Shown here: one piece after another, positions 1 through 9,542 of the stretch
Layout: each line of letters begins with the position of its first letter
How positions within the stretch are numbered: position 1 is the first letter of the stretch
Assembly (NCBI RefSeq): GCF_007828215.1
Contig: NZ_VIUE01000018.1
Location: 59,617 to 123,616 of the forward strand
Direction: 5' to 3'
DNA length: 64,000 nucleotides
Origin: Pseudomonas sp. SJZ074
Lineage (GTDB): Bacteria; Pseudomonadota; Gammaproteobacteria; Pseudomonadales; Pseudomonadaceae
The notes under the pieces: model-generated
What the model was told of the DNA's origin: nothing
The model's database searches: none
The model's input: the letters and a program-made list of their open reading frames with translations, nothing else
Made by a program: the position numbers and the translations under genes

Positions 1-45
1 GGATAAATCCCCTCGCCACAAGAGTTTGGTGCCAGCCAGGAGATT

Positions 46-1380
46 TCAGTACACCCAAACCTCCACCCGCCGATTCCTGATCCGGCCTTCATCCTCGCTA
101 TTGGCCGCCACCGGCATCAGTGCGCCGAACCCGCGTACTTCCCGCAGCGTCACGCCGTTCCTGACCAGCTCACGTCGCACCGCCATGGCCCGTAGTTTGG
201 ACAACAAATCCGCTCGCGCCGGGTCGTCCTTGGCGTCGCCGAACCCCACCAGCGTGACGTGCCGTTCGGTTTTGCCGTGTTGCCGGAGGTAGTCGAGCAC
301 GCGGCTCAGGTCCTGGCGGGCCTTGTTGTCGAGGCTGGCGCTGCCTTCGGCGAAGCGGAAGTTGACGGTCAGGCGTTGGGCGTGGCGGCTCAAGGACTGG
401 TAGCCCTCCGGCATCAACGCATTCGGCGTGACAGTCATGGCCCGCACGGTCTGGGCGATGAACCCGTTTGCCGCGACGATGGCCTGGCCCTTGTCGCTTT
501 GGGTGAACGCCACCAACGCCTCGGCCCATGGAGTGCCCGCCTGGGGCGGCAGGTAGAAGAACAACCGCCGGGACAACGGATAGTCCTCCGTGGCAATCAG
601 GTTGTTCAACGGCAACATCGGTTGGGAGTCGCCGTCGGCAATCGCCAGCGCCTTGGCCTGGCGCACGTAGGGCAAACCGATGAAACCGATGCCTTGGGGA
701 TCCTGGCTGACGGCGTCGGACAACTGTTCGCTGGATTCGAAGCGCAGGGCGGCAGGATCCAGCCGTTTGCCCTGACGGTTGAGCACCAGTTCCTTGAAGG
801 TGTCGTACGTGCCGGACTGGTCATCCCGGGCGTAGAGCCGTATCGGTCCGCCGACGCTGCCCACCGACTCCCAGGTCTTCGCTTCACCGCTGAAGATCTT
901 CGCCAGTTGCACAGTGTTCAACTGACGCAGCGGGTTGCTTGGGTGAAGGATAATCGCCAGGCCATCAATGGCGATGACCTGCTCGGCCGTAGGACTTTTC
1001 AGATCACCCAGGGGCAGCAGTTCCTCCAGCTCGTTGTCCTTGATCGGCCGGGAAGAGGCGGCCAGGTCGGCGCCGCCCTGCTTGAGGGCGGCGAATCCGG
1101 TGCTGGAGCCATGGGCGGCGATGTCGATCTCCACCCGCCGGCCACCGGCGGTCTGGCCAACGATGCGTTGCTCGTTGTCATGACCGGTGATTTCAGTGCT
1201 GACCTTGAGCAGGCCCTGATCTTCCATCAGCCCCTTGGCCAGGGCTGGACCGAGTGTCGCGCCAATGGTGTTCGAACCCTGTATGCGCAAGGCAAGACCC
1301 TGCTCGGGAACCGGCAGATCGGTGGCCCAGGCCGTGAGCGGCAGCCACAGCACCACGAAACAACCCACCCGAAGCCGCAT
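46..1380 (-). CDS. PstS-like substrate-binding protein fused to a C-terminal OmpA domain
   Basis: The 444-residue protein starts with a signal peptide (about residues 1-19, ending TAWA) and is probably periplasmic. Residues about 25-310 look like a type-2 periplasmic phosphate-binding fold of the PstS family, with the motif IQGSNTIG near the start and DDQSGTYDTF in the middle. Residues about 335-444 (NFRFAEGSASLDNKARQDL onward) form an OmpA/MotB-like peptidoglycan-binding domain. The fusion suggests a phosphate or anion sensor anchored to the cell wall rather than a soluble transporter component, since no pst transport genes adjoin it. Function is inferred from domains only. Confidence 0.85.
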   Translation of the reverse strand: MRLRVGCFVVLWLPLTAWATDLPVPEQGLALRIQGSNTIGATLGPALAKGLMEDQGLLKVSTEITGHDNEQRIVGQTAGGRRVEIDIAAHGSSTGFAALKQGGADLAASSRPIKDNELEELLPLGDLKSPTAEQVIAIDGLAIILHPSNPLRQLNTVQLAKIFSGEAKTWESVGSVGGPIRLYARDDQSGTYDTFKELVLNRQGKRLDPAALRFESSEQLSDAVSQDPQGIGFIGLPYVRQAKALAIADGDSQPMLPLNNLIATEDYPLSRRLFFYLPPQAGTPWAEALVAFTQSDKGQAIVAANGFIAQTVRAMTVTPNALMPEGYQSLSRHAQRLTVNFRFAEGSASLDNKARQDLSRVLDYLRQHGKTERHVTLVGFGDAKDDPARADLLSKLRAMAVRRELVRNGVTLREVRGFGALMPVAANSEDEGRIRNRRVEVWVY

Positions 1381-1458
1381 CTCGGCACCTTCTGAACCCA
1401 GAGAAATGCCGGAAGATTAAGTCAGGCAGGTGACTGTGAGATGACAATCACCCTCGAC

Positions 1459-1556
1459 CCCTGTGGGAGCGAGCCTGCTCGCGATAGCGGTGGGTCAGCT
1501 TGCATTGATGTTGAATGTGCCGCCGTCATCGCGAGCAGGCTCGCTCCCACAGGGGG
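1459..1556. repeat. Inverted REP pair (GTGGGAGCGAGCCTGCTCGCGA type)
   Basis: Two REP cores in opposite orientation, CTGTGGGAGCGAGCCTGC and its reverse complement, are separated by about 40 bp between the first gene and xthA. This is the usual Pseudomonas REPIN arrangement. Confidence 0.9.
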
Positions 1557-1573
1557 GAGTGCAGGTTTTGGGA

Positions 1574-2386
1574 TCAGCTCAATTGCAGCCAGATCGGCGC
1601 ATGGTCCGAAGGCTTCTCCATGCCCCGCAGTTCATAATCCACACCGGCATCCTTGACCCGTGGCAGCAGGCCGTGGGAGGTCAGGATCAGGTCGATGCGC
1701 AGGCCGCGCTTGGGTTCGTCCTCGAAGCCGCGGCTACGGTAGTCGAACCAGCTGAAGCGGTCGGTGACGTCCGGGTTCAGGTGGCGGAAGCTGTCCACCA
1801 GGCCCCAGTTCTTCAGGCGGGCCATCCATTCGCGTTCTTCCGGCAGGAAGCTGCATTTTCCGGTTTTCAGCCAGCGCTTCATGTTGTCCGGGCCGATGCC
1901 GATGTCGCAGTCTTCCGGGGAAATGTTCACATCGCCCATTACCACCACGGGCTGGTCGTTGCTGAAGCGGCTTTCCAGCAGGTGCTGCAAATCGCTGTAG
2001 AAACGTTCCTTGGCCGGGAACTTGGTTGGATGATCGCGGCTTTCGCCTTGTGGGAAATACCCGTTCATGATGGTCACCGGCACACCATTGGCGTCGGCGA
2101 AGGTGCCCCAGATAAAGCGCCGCTGGGCGTCTTCATCGTCGCTCTCGAAGCCTTTGTACAAACTCAGCGGCGCCTGGCGGGAGAGCAGGGCGACGCCGTA
2201 ATGGCCTTTCTGTCCGTGGTAATGCACGTGGTAACCCAGGGCTTGCACTTCGGCCAGGGGGAACTGTTCGTCGTGGACTTTGGTTTCCTGCAGGCCGATC
2301 ACGTCCGGCTGATGCTTCTCGATCAGCGCCGCCAGCTGATGGGGGCGGGCGCGCAGCCCGTTGATGTTGAAGGAGACGATCTTCAT
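1574..2386 (-). CDS. xthA: Exodeoxyribonuclease III
   Basis: A 270-residue protein of the exonuclease III/AP endonuclease family, which cuts DNA at abasic sites during base-excision repair. It begins MKIVSFNINGLRARP and carries the catalytic motifs LQETKV, GDVNISPEDCDIG and a C-terminal SDHAPIWLQL. I chose the ATG at 2386 because the family begins MKIVSFN; the frame stays open 13 codons further upstream but that extension is not family-like. Length and motifs are normal. Confidence 0.95.
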   Translation of the reverse strand: MKIVSFNINGLRARPHQLAALIEKHQPDVIGLQETKVHDEQFPLAEVQALGYHVHYHGQKGHYGVALLSRQAPLSLYKGFESDDEDAQRRFIWGTFADANGVPVTIMNGYFPQGESRDHPTKFPAKERFYSDLQHLLESRFSNDQPVVVMGDVNISPEDCDIGIGPDNMKRWLKTGKCSFLPEEREWMARLKNWGLVDSFRHLNPDVTDRFSWFDYRSRGFEDEPKRGLRIDLILTSHGLLPRVKDAGVDYELRGMEKPSDHAPIWLQLS

Positions 2387-2438
2387 GGTCGGCTGTCCTG
2401 GCAAAACTGCGATGCTAGCTGACATGTCGGAGAGGAGC

Positions 2439-2601
2439 TAGTGGCCTGTACGGTTAATTCGAGTACTCAAATTCGAGTGCCAGGGCTTGCCAGGCAAGGC
2501 GCCATGACGAGTCGTAGCCCCGCTACGGCGAGGAATGGCAACGCAGGCTGGCAAGTCCTGGCGCCGAAGTTGAGTAAGCGAATTAGCCACACAGGCCACT
2601 A
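2439..2601. mobile_element. Putative MITE with TA-flanked terminal inverted repeats
   Basis: A 163-bp non-coding element. The ends TAGTGGCCTGTACGG and CCACACAGGCCACTA are imperfect inverted repeats of about 22 bp, and each end carries a TA that could be the target duplication of an IS630/Tc1-mariner type transposase. No transposase is encoded. It fills most of the 335-bp gap between xthA and the GNAT gene. Confidence 0.6.
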
Positions 2602-2721
2602 GCGTGGCAGTAGGACAAATGCACTGCTAATGTCCTGTGCATGTAGGAACGATCGCAGCCCTATCGGGTTCGTACTCAATAAGAGCAGGGCCTCCCGAGC
2701 CCGCCCAGGAGATCTCCCACC

Positions 2722-3372
2722 ATGCCTGAAACCGCTACCGCCATCGCCGATATCCACATGCTCGACAGCGGCTACTCCCGCGAAGCCCGTTCATTGCTGT
2801 ACCAGGCCTATCGCCATGAGCCGACGTTCAGCTACTTGTTCGAGTCCGAGCGCCCGGGTTATGAGCAGCGGGTGAGGGCGACGGTACGGGAGTTGGTCAA
2901 GCAGCATTTTCTCCAGGAGTTGCCGGCCATCGGCCTGCTGGTCAACGACCGGCTGATCGGCATCGCCCTGATCGCTCCACCCCAACGCCGGCTGGGCATC
3001 ACCGAAAGCTGGGCCTGGCGCCTGCGCATGGTGTTGAGTACCGGTTTTCGTTGCACCCGGCGCTACCTGGAATACCACGCGGCGGTGACGGCCTGCCTGC
3101 CGTCGGATGCGGTCCATGTGCTGCCGCTGCTGGGGGTGCATCCACAGTTTCAAGGCAAGCATTTCGGCGAACAGTTGCTCCAGGCAGTGCACAACTGGTG
3201 TGCGGTGGATGAACATTCTCAGGGGGTGGTCCTGGACACCGGTAACCCACGCTACCTGGAGTTCTATAAGCGCCAGGGGTATGAGGAAATCGGCGAGATT
3301 GCGGTAGGACCGATCCGCGAACACGTGTTCTTTCACCCCAATCCCCAGGTTTTGCAAAGCGCAACGGCCTGA
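2722..3372 (+). CDS. GNAT-family N-acetyltransferase
   Basis: A 216-residue protein with the GNAT fold. The acetyl-CoA binding segment is visible as VLPLLGVHPQFQGKHFGEQL (about residues 133-152), followed by VVLDTGNPRYLEFYKRQGYEE, the typical beta6-alpha4 end of GNAT enzymes. The ATG at 2722 follows an AGGAGATCTCCC ribosome site. The substrate cannot be predicted. It stands alone upstream of tamA. Confidence 0.85.
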   Translation: MPETATAIADIHMLDSGYSREARSLLYQAYRHEPTFSYLFESERPGYEQRVRATVRELVKQHFLQELPAIGLLVNDRLIGIALIAPPQRRLGITESWAWRLRMVLSTGFRCTRRYLEYHAAVTACLPSDAVHVLPLLGVHPQFQGKHFGEQLLQAVHNWCAVDEHSQGVVLDTGNPRYLEFYKRQGYEEIGEIAVGPIREHVFFHPNPQVLQSATA

Positions 3373-3448
3373 ACCTACTCCCGGTCTGCGAACTTTTGCG
3401 ACATGTCCGGTCCTATCAGGCTCCCAAGCCCGTGTTAGCATCCGCGCC

Positions 3449-5176
3449 ATGAAACTCCCAGGACGAATAACCCGTGGCGCGCTCCTGCTGTCCCTCAGCT
3501 GCGCGGCACTGGCACAAAGTGAATTGGATGTACGGGTCAAACCCTCCAATGATGCACTCAAGGCCAACGTCGAAGGCTACATCGGTGGCCTGGGCGATCG
3601 TGACGAGGAGGCCTTGCTGCGCTTCAGTCGTGGTGCCGAGGAGCAGGCGCGCAAAGCCGCCCAGGCACTGGGCTACTATCAGCCGCGGATCGACAGCGAG
3701 GTCAAGGGCGGCAAGCAGCCGCGCCTGATCCTGAGCATCGACCCTGGCGAGCCCGTGCATTTGCGCAACGTCACCGTGCGCGTCGATGGCCCGGCTGCCT
3801 CGCTCAAGGCCTTTCGGGTACCCGACAACACGGCCCTCAAGCCGGGCGCGGTGCTCAACCATGGTCGCTATGAAGACGTCAAGCGGACTATCCAGAACCA
3901 GGCTTCGCGCTATGGCTTTTTCAGCGGTCGATTCGTCAGCCAGAAACTGCAGGTGGACCCCCAGGCCGGCATCGCCGATATCGAGCTGATCTACGACAGT
4001 GGGCCACGCTACACCCTGGGGGCGGTGAGTTTCGAGGGCGATACGCCCTTCGACGAAGACCTGCTGCGACGCATGGTGCCCTTCAAGGCCGGTACGGCCT
4101 ACGACTCAGAGCTGATCGCCGAACTGAACCAGGCCCTCCAATCGAGCGGGTACTTCGAAGGCGTGCGCGTGGATGCGGCGCCCACCGCTGCGACCGACAA
4201 CGTGATACCGGTCGCCGTCAAGCTCGACACCCGCAAGCCGCGCACCATGGGCCTGGGCCTGGGGTTCTCCACCGACGTCGGCCCGCGGGCCAAGGCCAAT
4301 TGGACGCGCCATTGGGTCAACTCCCAAGGCCACAGCTACGGCTGGGAGACGGAAGTGTCGGCCCCCCGACAGAACGTCGGCCTGTGGTATGACGTGCCGC
4401 TGGACCCGCCGCTGACTGACAAGCTGCGCTACGCCGGCGGTTACCAGTATGAAGAGCTGGCCGACACCGACAGCCTCAGCAAGCTGTTGACCGTGGGGCC
4501 CGAGTGGCACAGCAAGTTGCCCAGTGGCTGGCAGCGGGTGATATCGCTCAAGTGGCAGCGCGAGGAGTATCGCCTGGGTGACGATTCGGGCCTGAGCACG
4601 CTGTTGATGCCGGGCGTCAGCTACTCGTACCTGCGCAGCGACAACCGCATCGATCCGCACAACGGCTATCGCTTGCAGTTCGACACCAAGGTCGCCAAGG
4701 AAGGGCTGGGCTCGGACAACAACGTGCTCTACGGCACGGCCATGGTCAAGGGCCTGACCACGGTGTTCAACAAGCATCGCCTGTTGGCCCGGGCCCAGGT
4801 GGGCGGCAGTGCCACCAATGGCTACAAATCCATTCCGCCGTCCCTGCGCTTTTTCGCCGGCGGCGACCAGAGCGTGCGCGGCTACGATTATCAGAGTCTG
4901 TCGCCGGAAAACAACGAAGGCGATCGCATCGGTGGCCGTTACATGATCGCCGGCAGCCTCGAATACCAGTATTCGATTGCGGAAAAATGGCGGGTCGCGA
5001 CCTTCGTCGATCAGGGGAACGCCTTCAACAGCCTTGAATTGCCGAGCCTCAAGACCGGCGTGGGGGTTGGCGTGCGCTGGGTGTCGCCGGTCGGCCCGAT
5101 CCGCCTCGACCTGGCCCATGCGCTGGACGAAGAGGGCGGCATCCGATTGCACTTTTCCATGGGGCCTGAGTTGTGA
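3449..5176 (+). CDS. tamA: Translocation and assembly module subunit TamA
   Basis: The 575-residue outer-membrane protein has a signal peptide (ending AALAQS), an N-terminal region of POTRA-like repeats (about residues 25-260) and a C-terminal 16-strand beta-barrel of the Omp85 family. The conserved barrel-loop motif FAGGDQSVRGYDYQSLSP lies near residue 470. With TamB it forms the TAM, which inserts outer-membrane proteins and helps move phospholipids to the outer membrane. The stop overlaps the tamB start, so the two are translationally coupled. Confidence 0.95.
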   Translation: MKLPGRITRGALLLSLSCAALAQSELDVRVKPSNDALKANVEGYIGGLGDRDEEALLRFSRGAEEQARKAAQALGYYQPRIDSEVKGGKQPRLILSIDPGEPVHLRNVTVRVDGPAASLKAFRVPDNTALKPGAVLNHGRYEDVKRTIQNQASRYGFFSGRFVSQKLQVDPQAGIADIELIYDSGPRYTLGAVSFEGDTPFDEDLLRRMVPFKAGTAYDSELIAELNQALQSSGYFEGVRVDAAPTAATDNVIPVAVKLDTRKPRTMGLGLGFSTDVGPRAKANWTRHWVNSQGHSYGWETEVSAPRQNVGLWYDVPLDPPLTDKLRYAGGYQYEELADTDSLSKLLTVGPEWHSKLPSGWQRVISLKWQREEYRLGDDSGLSTLLMPGVSYSYLRSDNRIDPHNGYRLQFDTKVAKEGLGSDNNVLYGTAMVKGLTTVFNKHRLLARAQVGGSATNGYKSIPPSLRFFAGGDQSVRGYDYQSLSPENNEGDRIGGRYMIAGSLEYQYSIAEKWRVATFVDQGNAFNSLELPSLKTGVGVGVRWVSPVGPIRLDLAHALDEEGGIRLHFSMGPEL

Positions 5177-8100
5177 GGCGTGGTTTGAAGAGAATACTGC
5201 TGGCGCTCGCTGGAGGGCTGGCGTTGGTCGTGCTGACATTGGGCGTCATGTTGGGTACGCAGCCGGGTAGCCGCTGGACGCTTGGCCTGGCGCCGGGTTT
5301 GAGCGTGGAAAACTTCCAGGGGCGGTTGGGCGGACAGTGGAGCGCCGATCATCTCTTGTGGCAACAGGACAGCCGCCGCGTGGAGCTCGATGGGCTGATC
5401 TTCGCGTGGTCGCCGTTGTGCCTGGCGCGCATGACCCTGTGCATCGAGCAGCTCAAGGTCGATAAGGCCAGCGTGCAATTGCCTCCTTCTGTCGACGCGC
5501 CGAGCAGTGGTCCGATCGCGTTGCCGGACCTGGACTTGCCGGTTGCCATCGAACTGGGCGATGTGCAGATCGGCAACCTGCTGTTCAACGGCAGCGAGCA
5601 GCTCAAGGGGTTGCAACTGGTTGCCCATTGGGCCGCTGCGGGCCTGCAGATCGACTCGGTACAATTGCAGCGTGACGAGCTGAGCCTGAAGCTTTCCGGG
5701 TTATTGAAGCCCGCAGGCAACTGGCCGCTGAAGGCCCAGGGTCAGTTGACCTTGCCGGCCCCGGGCGACACGCCGTGGGCGCTGGACCTGACCGTCGACG
5801 GCAACCTGCTCGACACGCTCAACCTCAATGCCGACAGCAGCGGCTACCTGCAAGGCCGGCTGGTCGGCGAGCTGCAACCGTTGGCGGACAACCTGCCGGC
5901 CAAGGTGCGTATCACCGCCGACGGCTTCAAGGCCAGCGCCGATCTGCCGGACACGCTGTTGCTCAATCAACTGGAACTGACCGGTGAAGGCGACCTGAAA
6001 AACGGCTATCAACTGCTTGGCAAGGCCACGCTGCCCGCCGAGCAGGGACCGGTGGCGTTGTCGCTGCAAGGCAAGGTAGACGCCGGCGGCGCACAGATCG
6101 CTGGCGTGGACCTGAACGCCGGTGACCGGCAGAGCTTGAACGTGAGCGGGCAGGTGGACTGGCGCGAAGGCCTGAGCGCCGACGTGAAAATCGCCTGGTT
6201 GGATTTCCCCTGGCATCGTCTCTATCCGCTGATCGACGAGCCACAGGTGACGTTGCGCAGCTTCAACGGCGAAGTCTCCTATACCGACGGTCAGTACCTG
6301 GGTTATTTCCAGGCCGCATTAGACGGTCCCGCAGGCGCTTTCAGCCTGGGCAGCCCGCTCAGCGGCGACCTGACGCAGATCCATTTGCCGCAGCTCCAGT
6401 TCACGGCGGGGCAAGGCAAGGCCGAAGGGCACCTGGACCTGCAATTTGCCGAGGGCATTGCCTGGGATACGGCGCTGGACCTGTCGGCCATCAATCCGGC
6501 CTATTGGCTTGGCGAACTGCCCGGCACCCTGGCTGGACCGCTGCGCAGTAAAGGGTCGCTGAAAAACGACACCCTCGACCTCGACGCGGACCTGGACCTC
6601 AAGGGCAAGTTGCGCGGCCAGCCGGCGCTGTTCCAGGTCAAGGCCAGCGGCAGCGGTGAGCAATGGAATCTTGGTGCGCTGGACATCCGCCTGGGGGATA
6701 ACCGCATCAACGGCAGCGGCAGCCTGCAACAGAAATTGACTGGCCAGATCGACATCAAGCTCGCGCGGCTGGCGCAGCTCTGGCCGCAACTGCGCGGCCA
6801 GCTCAACGGTCGTATCGATGTGGCTGGGACCCTCCAAGCCCCCCAAGGCAAGCTCGGCCTGCAAGGCACCCGGCTTGCCTTTCAGGACAATCGCCTGCAA
6901 AACCTGAACCTGGGCGCCACCCTCGACAGCGCGCAGCGGGGCAAGGTCGATCTGAAGGCCAGCGACATCCGCGCCGGCGACACCGCGTTGGGCGTGCTGA
7001 CGGTCAGCGGCCAGGGGGATATCAAGCAGCAAAAACTCAACCTGGATCTGCAAGGGCCGCAACTGAAGACCGCCCTGGGCTTCGATGGCGCGCTGGATCA
7101 AGGTAACTGGCGTGGGCGCCTGAACAGTGGCGACCTGCAGGTCGGTGGCCAGGACTGGCGCCTGCAAGGTCCGGCGAAGCTGGAGCGCCTGGCCAACGGC
7201 ACGCTCAATTTCGGCGCCCATTGCTGGCGTTCCGGCCAGGCCAGCCTGTGTGGCGAGGACCAGCGCCTGATGCCGGAACCGAAGCTGAGCTATCACCTCA
7301 AGCAGTTCCCCATTGAAAGCCTCGCCCAATGGATGCCCAAGGATTTTGCCTGGCAGGGCCGGCTCAATGCCGATCTGCAGTTGGATCTGCCGGCCAGCGG
7401 TCCGAACGGGCGGGTTCTGGTAGATGCCAGTGGCGGCACGCTACGTATTCGAGACAAGGAACAGTGGCTGGACTTTCCCTACCAGACCCTGAAGCTGGAC
7501 AGCCGCCTGACTCCCAAGCGCATCGACACCAACCTGAATTTTGTTGGCGCCCGGCTCGGCGAACTGATGCTTCAGGCACAGATCAACCCGTTGCCCGCCA
7601 GCAAACCCCTCAGCGGTTCGTTCCGCCTGACCGGCCTGGACCTGTCCGTGGCCCGGCCGTTCGTGCCGATGGTGGAAACCCTCACCGGGCATCTGAACGG
7701 CAGTGGCACGTTGTCCGGTGGCTTGCTGGCGCCCCAGGTGAACGGCAATCTTGTGCTCAACGAGGGCGAGGTGTCCGGCCCGGAGTTGCCGGTCAGCCTC
7801 GAAGCCTTGCAGGTGCGGGCGATGATCGCGGGAGAAACGGTACGCCTCGACGGTAGTTGGAAAAGTGGCAAGGGCGGACTCGGCAGCCTGAGCGGCAACC
7901 TGGGATGGGGCGAGGCCTTGTGCATGAACCTGGCGCTCAAGGGCGCGCAATTGCCGGTCACCGTGGAGCCCTATGCGCTGCTGGAGGTGGCGCCGGACCT
8001 CAACATCACGCTGCATGGCGAGCGATTGTCGATTGCCGGCAAGGTGCTGGTGCCCAAGGGCGAGATCACCGTCCGCGAATTGCCGCCCTCCACCGTCAAG

Positions 8101-8847
8101 GTCTCGGACGACACGGTGATCGTCGGCCACCAGACCGAAGAGGGCAAGGCGCCGCTGGCCATGGCAATGGACGTCGATGTGATCGTGGGCCAGGAGAAGC
8201 TCGCGTTTTCCGGTTTCGGCCTGACGGCCAACGTCCAGGGCCAGGTACACATCGGCGACAACATGGATACCCGTGGCGAACTCTGGCTCAACGACGGTCG
8301 TTACCGGGCCTACGGGCAACGGCTGACGGTACGTCGGGCGCGGCTGCTGTTCGCCGGGCCCATCGACCAGCCCTACCTGGACGTCGAGGCGATTCGCCAG
8401 ACCGATGACGTGATCGCCGGCATCCGCTTGAGCGGGAGCGCCGAACAGCCGGTCACGCAAATCTTCTCGGAACCAGCCATGAGCCAGGAGCAGGCGCTGT
8501 CCTATCTGGTGCTGGGGCGACCGCTCAGCACCACCGGCGAGGATAACAATATGCTCGCCCAGGCAGCGCTGGGCTTGGGGTTGATGGGCAGTTCAGGGGT
8601 GACCACCAGCCTTGCCAGCAACCTGGGGATCGATGATTTCCAGCTCGACACCCAAGGCAGTGGCAACACCACCAGCGTGGTCGCCAGCGGCAACCTGTCG
8701 GAAAAACTCAGCCTGCGCTATGGCGTAGGGGTGTTCGAGCCGGCCAACACCATCGCCCTGCGCTACAAACTCAGCAAAAAGGTCTACCTCGAAGCCGCCA
8801 GCGGCGTCGCCAGCTCGCTGGACATCTTCTACAAGCGCGATTTCTGA
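5173..8847 (+). CDS. tamB: Translocation and assembly module subunit TamB
   Basis: A 1224-residue AsmA-like protein with one N-terminal membrane anchor (about residues 7-28), a long repetitive beta-rich periplasmic stretch, and the conserved C-terminal TamB (DUF490) domain. The extreme C-terminus (VYLEAASGVASSLDIFYKRDF) ends in Phe as in the family. It bridges the inner membrane to TamA. The GTG start at 5173 overlaps the end of tamA by four bases (GTGA). Confidence 0.95.
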   Translation: MRRGLKRILLALAGGLALVVLTLGVMLGTQPGSRWTLGLAPGLSVENFQGRLGGQWSADHLLWQQDSRRVELDGLIFAWSPLCLARMTLCIEQLKVDKASVQLPPSVDAPSSGPIALPDLDLPVAIELGDVQIGNLLFNGSEQLKGLQLVAHWAAAGLQIDSVQLQRDELSLKLSGLLKPAGNWPLKAQGQLTLPAPGDTPWALDLTVDGNLLDTLNLNADSSGYLQGRLVGELQPLADNLPAKVRITADGFKASADLPDTLLLNQLELTGEGDLKNGYQLLGKATLPAEQGPVALSLQGKVDAGGAQIAGVDLNAGDRQSLNVSGQVDWREGLSADVKIAWLDFPWHRLYPLIDEPQVTLRSFNGEVSYTDGQYLGYFQAALDGPAGAFSLGSPLSGDLTQIHLPQLQFTAGQGKAEGHLDLQFAEGIAWDTALDLSAINPAYWLGELPGTLAGPLRSKGSLKNDTLDLDADLDLKGKLRGQPALFQVKASGSGEQWNLGALDIRLGDNRINGSGSLQQKLTGQIDIKLARLAQLWPQLRGQLNGRIDVAGTLQAPQGKLGLQGTRLAFQDNRLQNLNLGATLDSAQRGKVDLKASDIRAGDTALGVLTVSGQGDIKQQKLNLDLQGPQLKTALGFDGALDQGNWRGRLNSGDLQVGGQDWRLQGPAKLERLANGTLNFGAHCWRSGQASLCGEDQRLMPEPKLSYHLKQFPIESLAQWMPKDFAWQGRLNADLQLDLPASGPNGRVLVDASGGTLRIRDKEQWLDFPYQTLKLDSRLTPKRIDTNLNFVGARLGELMLQAQINPLPASKPLSGSFRLTGLDLSVARPFVPMVETLTGHLNGSGTLSGGLLAPQVNGNLVLNEGEVSGPELPVSLEALQVRAMIAGETVRLDGSWKSGKGGLGSLSGNLGWGEALCMNLALKGAQLPVTVEPYALLEVAPDLNITLHGERLSIAGKVLVPKGEITVRELPPSTVKVSDDTVIVGHQTEEGKAPLAMAMDVDVIVGQEKLAFSGFGLTANVQGQVHIGDNMDTRGELWLNDGRYRAYGQRLTVRRARLLFAGPIDQPYLDVEAIRQTDDVIAGIRLSGSAEQPVTQIFSEPAMSQEQALSYLVLGRPLSTTGEDNNMLAQAALGLGLMGSSGVTTSLASNLGIDDFQLDTQGSGNTTSVVASGNLSEKLSLRYGVGVFEPANTIALRYKLSKKVYLEAASGVASSLDIFYKRDF

Positions 8848-8864
8848 CCCCCCTCCAAATCCCC

Positions 8865-8955
8865 GGTGGGAGCGGGCTTGCTCGCGAAAGCGGTGTGTCA
8901 GACGACTCAATGTTGCCTGAAACGCCGCCTTCGCGAGCAAGCCCGCTCCCACAGG
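8865..8955. repeat. Inverted REP pair
   Basis: GGTGGGAGCGGGCTTGCTCGCGA and its reverse complement face each other across about 40 bp, just after the tamB stop codon. Confidence 0.9.
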
Positions 8956-8999
8956 CGGGATGCGCTTATCCGATTGTATGTAGCCTGCTAACGATTCGT

Positions 9000-9054
9000 T
9001 TGACATTTGCTGCCTAAGCAGTAATATCTCGACATACATTCACTGCCTAGGCAG
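9000..9054 (+). promoter_or_regulatory. Promoter and paired palindromic operator upstream of the MarR gene
   Basis: A TTGACA -35 (9000-9005) and TAATAT -10 (9022-9027) are separated by 16 bp. The spacer holds the palindrome CTGCCTAAGCAG (9010-9021), and a perfect copy CTGCCTAGGCAG lies at 9043-9054, 33 bp downstream. This is the expected layout for autorepression by the MarR protein encoded at 9069; binding is inferred. Confidence 0.75.
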
Positions 9055-9068
9055 CAAACGGTGTCCTG

Positions 9069-9542
9069 ATGAAGCATTTCACCCCAGACGAATTCCATAA
9101 CTGTCACCTCGGCATGCTGCTCGGACGGGCCGCGCTGCTCAAAGACCGGATCATCGACACGCACATGGAACCGGTCGGCATCACCGCTGCGCAGTTCAAG
9201 GTGCTGATCATCATGGCCCAGCACGGCATCGATACACCGGCCGAACTGTGTCGCTACCTGTCCCTGGACAGCGGCTCGATGACACGCATGCTCGACCGCC
9301 TGGAACAGAAGGGCTTCCTGGTTCGCCAGCGCTCGGCCGAGGACCGCAGGCAGGTGCAGTTGGTACTGACCGAGGCCGGCCAGGGGCTCGCCGATCGCCT
9401 GCCTTACATCGGCGCCGACGCCATGAATCAACTGGCTGGCGCCATCAGCCGCGAGGAGTTGCAAACCCTCGAACAGATCCTCAAGAAAATACTGCTCGCT
9501 GCCGGTGATCCCATCACCGTGTTGCGACTGGGGGACAAATGA
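9069..9542 (+). CDS. MarR-family transcriptional regulator of the efflux operon
   Basis: A 157-residue winged-helix regulator. The recognition region (DTPAELCRYLSLDSGSMTRM) and wing (RSAEDRRQVQLVLT) are typical of MarR. It is the first gene of an operon with an outer-membrane factor, a membrane-fusion protein and an MFS pump, and its stop overlaps the next start (ATGA). It probably represses its own operon through the palindromes at 9010-9054 and is released by a phenolic or drug-like ligand. Confidence 0.92.
   Translation: MKHFTPDEFHNCHLGMLLGRAALLKDRIIDTHMEPVGITAAQFKVLIIMAQHGIDTPAELCRYLSLDSGSMTRMLDRLEQKGFLVRQRSAEDRRQVQLVLTEAGQGLADRLPYIGADAMNQLAGAISREELQTLEQILKKILLAAGDPITVLRLGDK

Noticed and set aside
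259..1395. Long plus-strand ORF (378 codons) opposite the PstS/OmpA gene
   Set aside because: Low-complexity shadow of a GC-rich gene with clear domains on the other strand.
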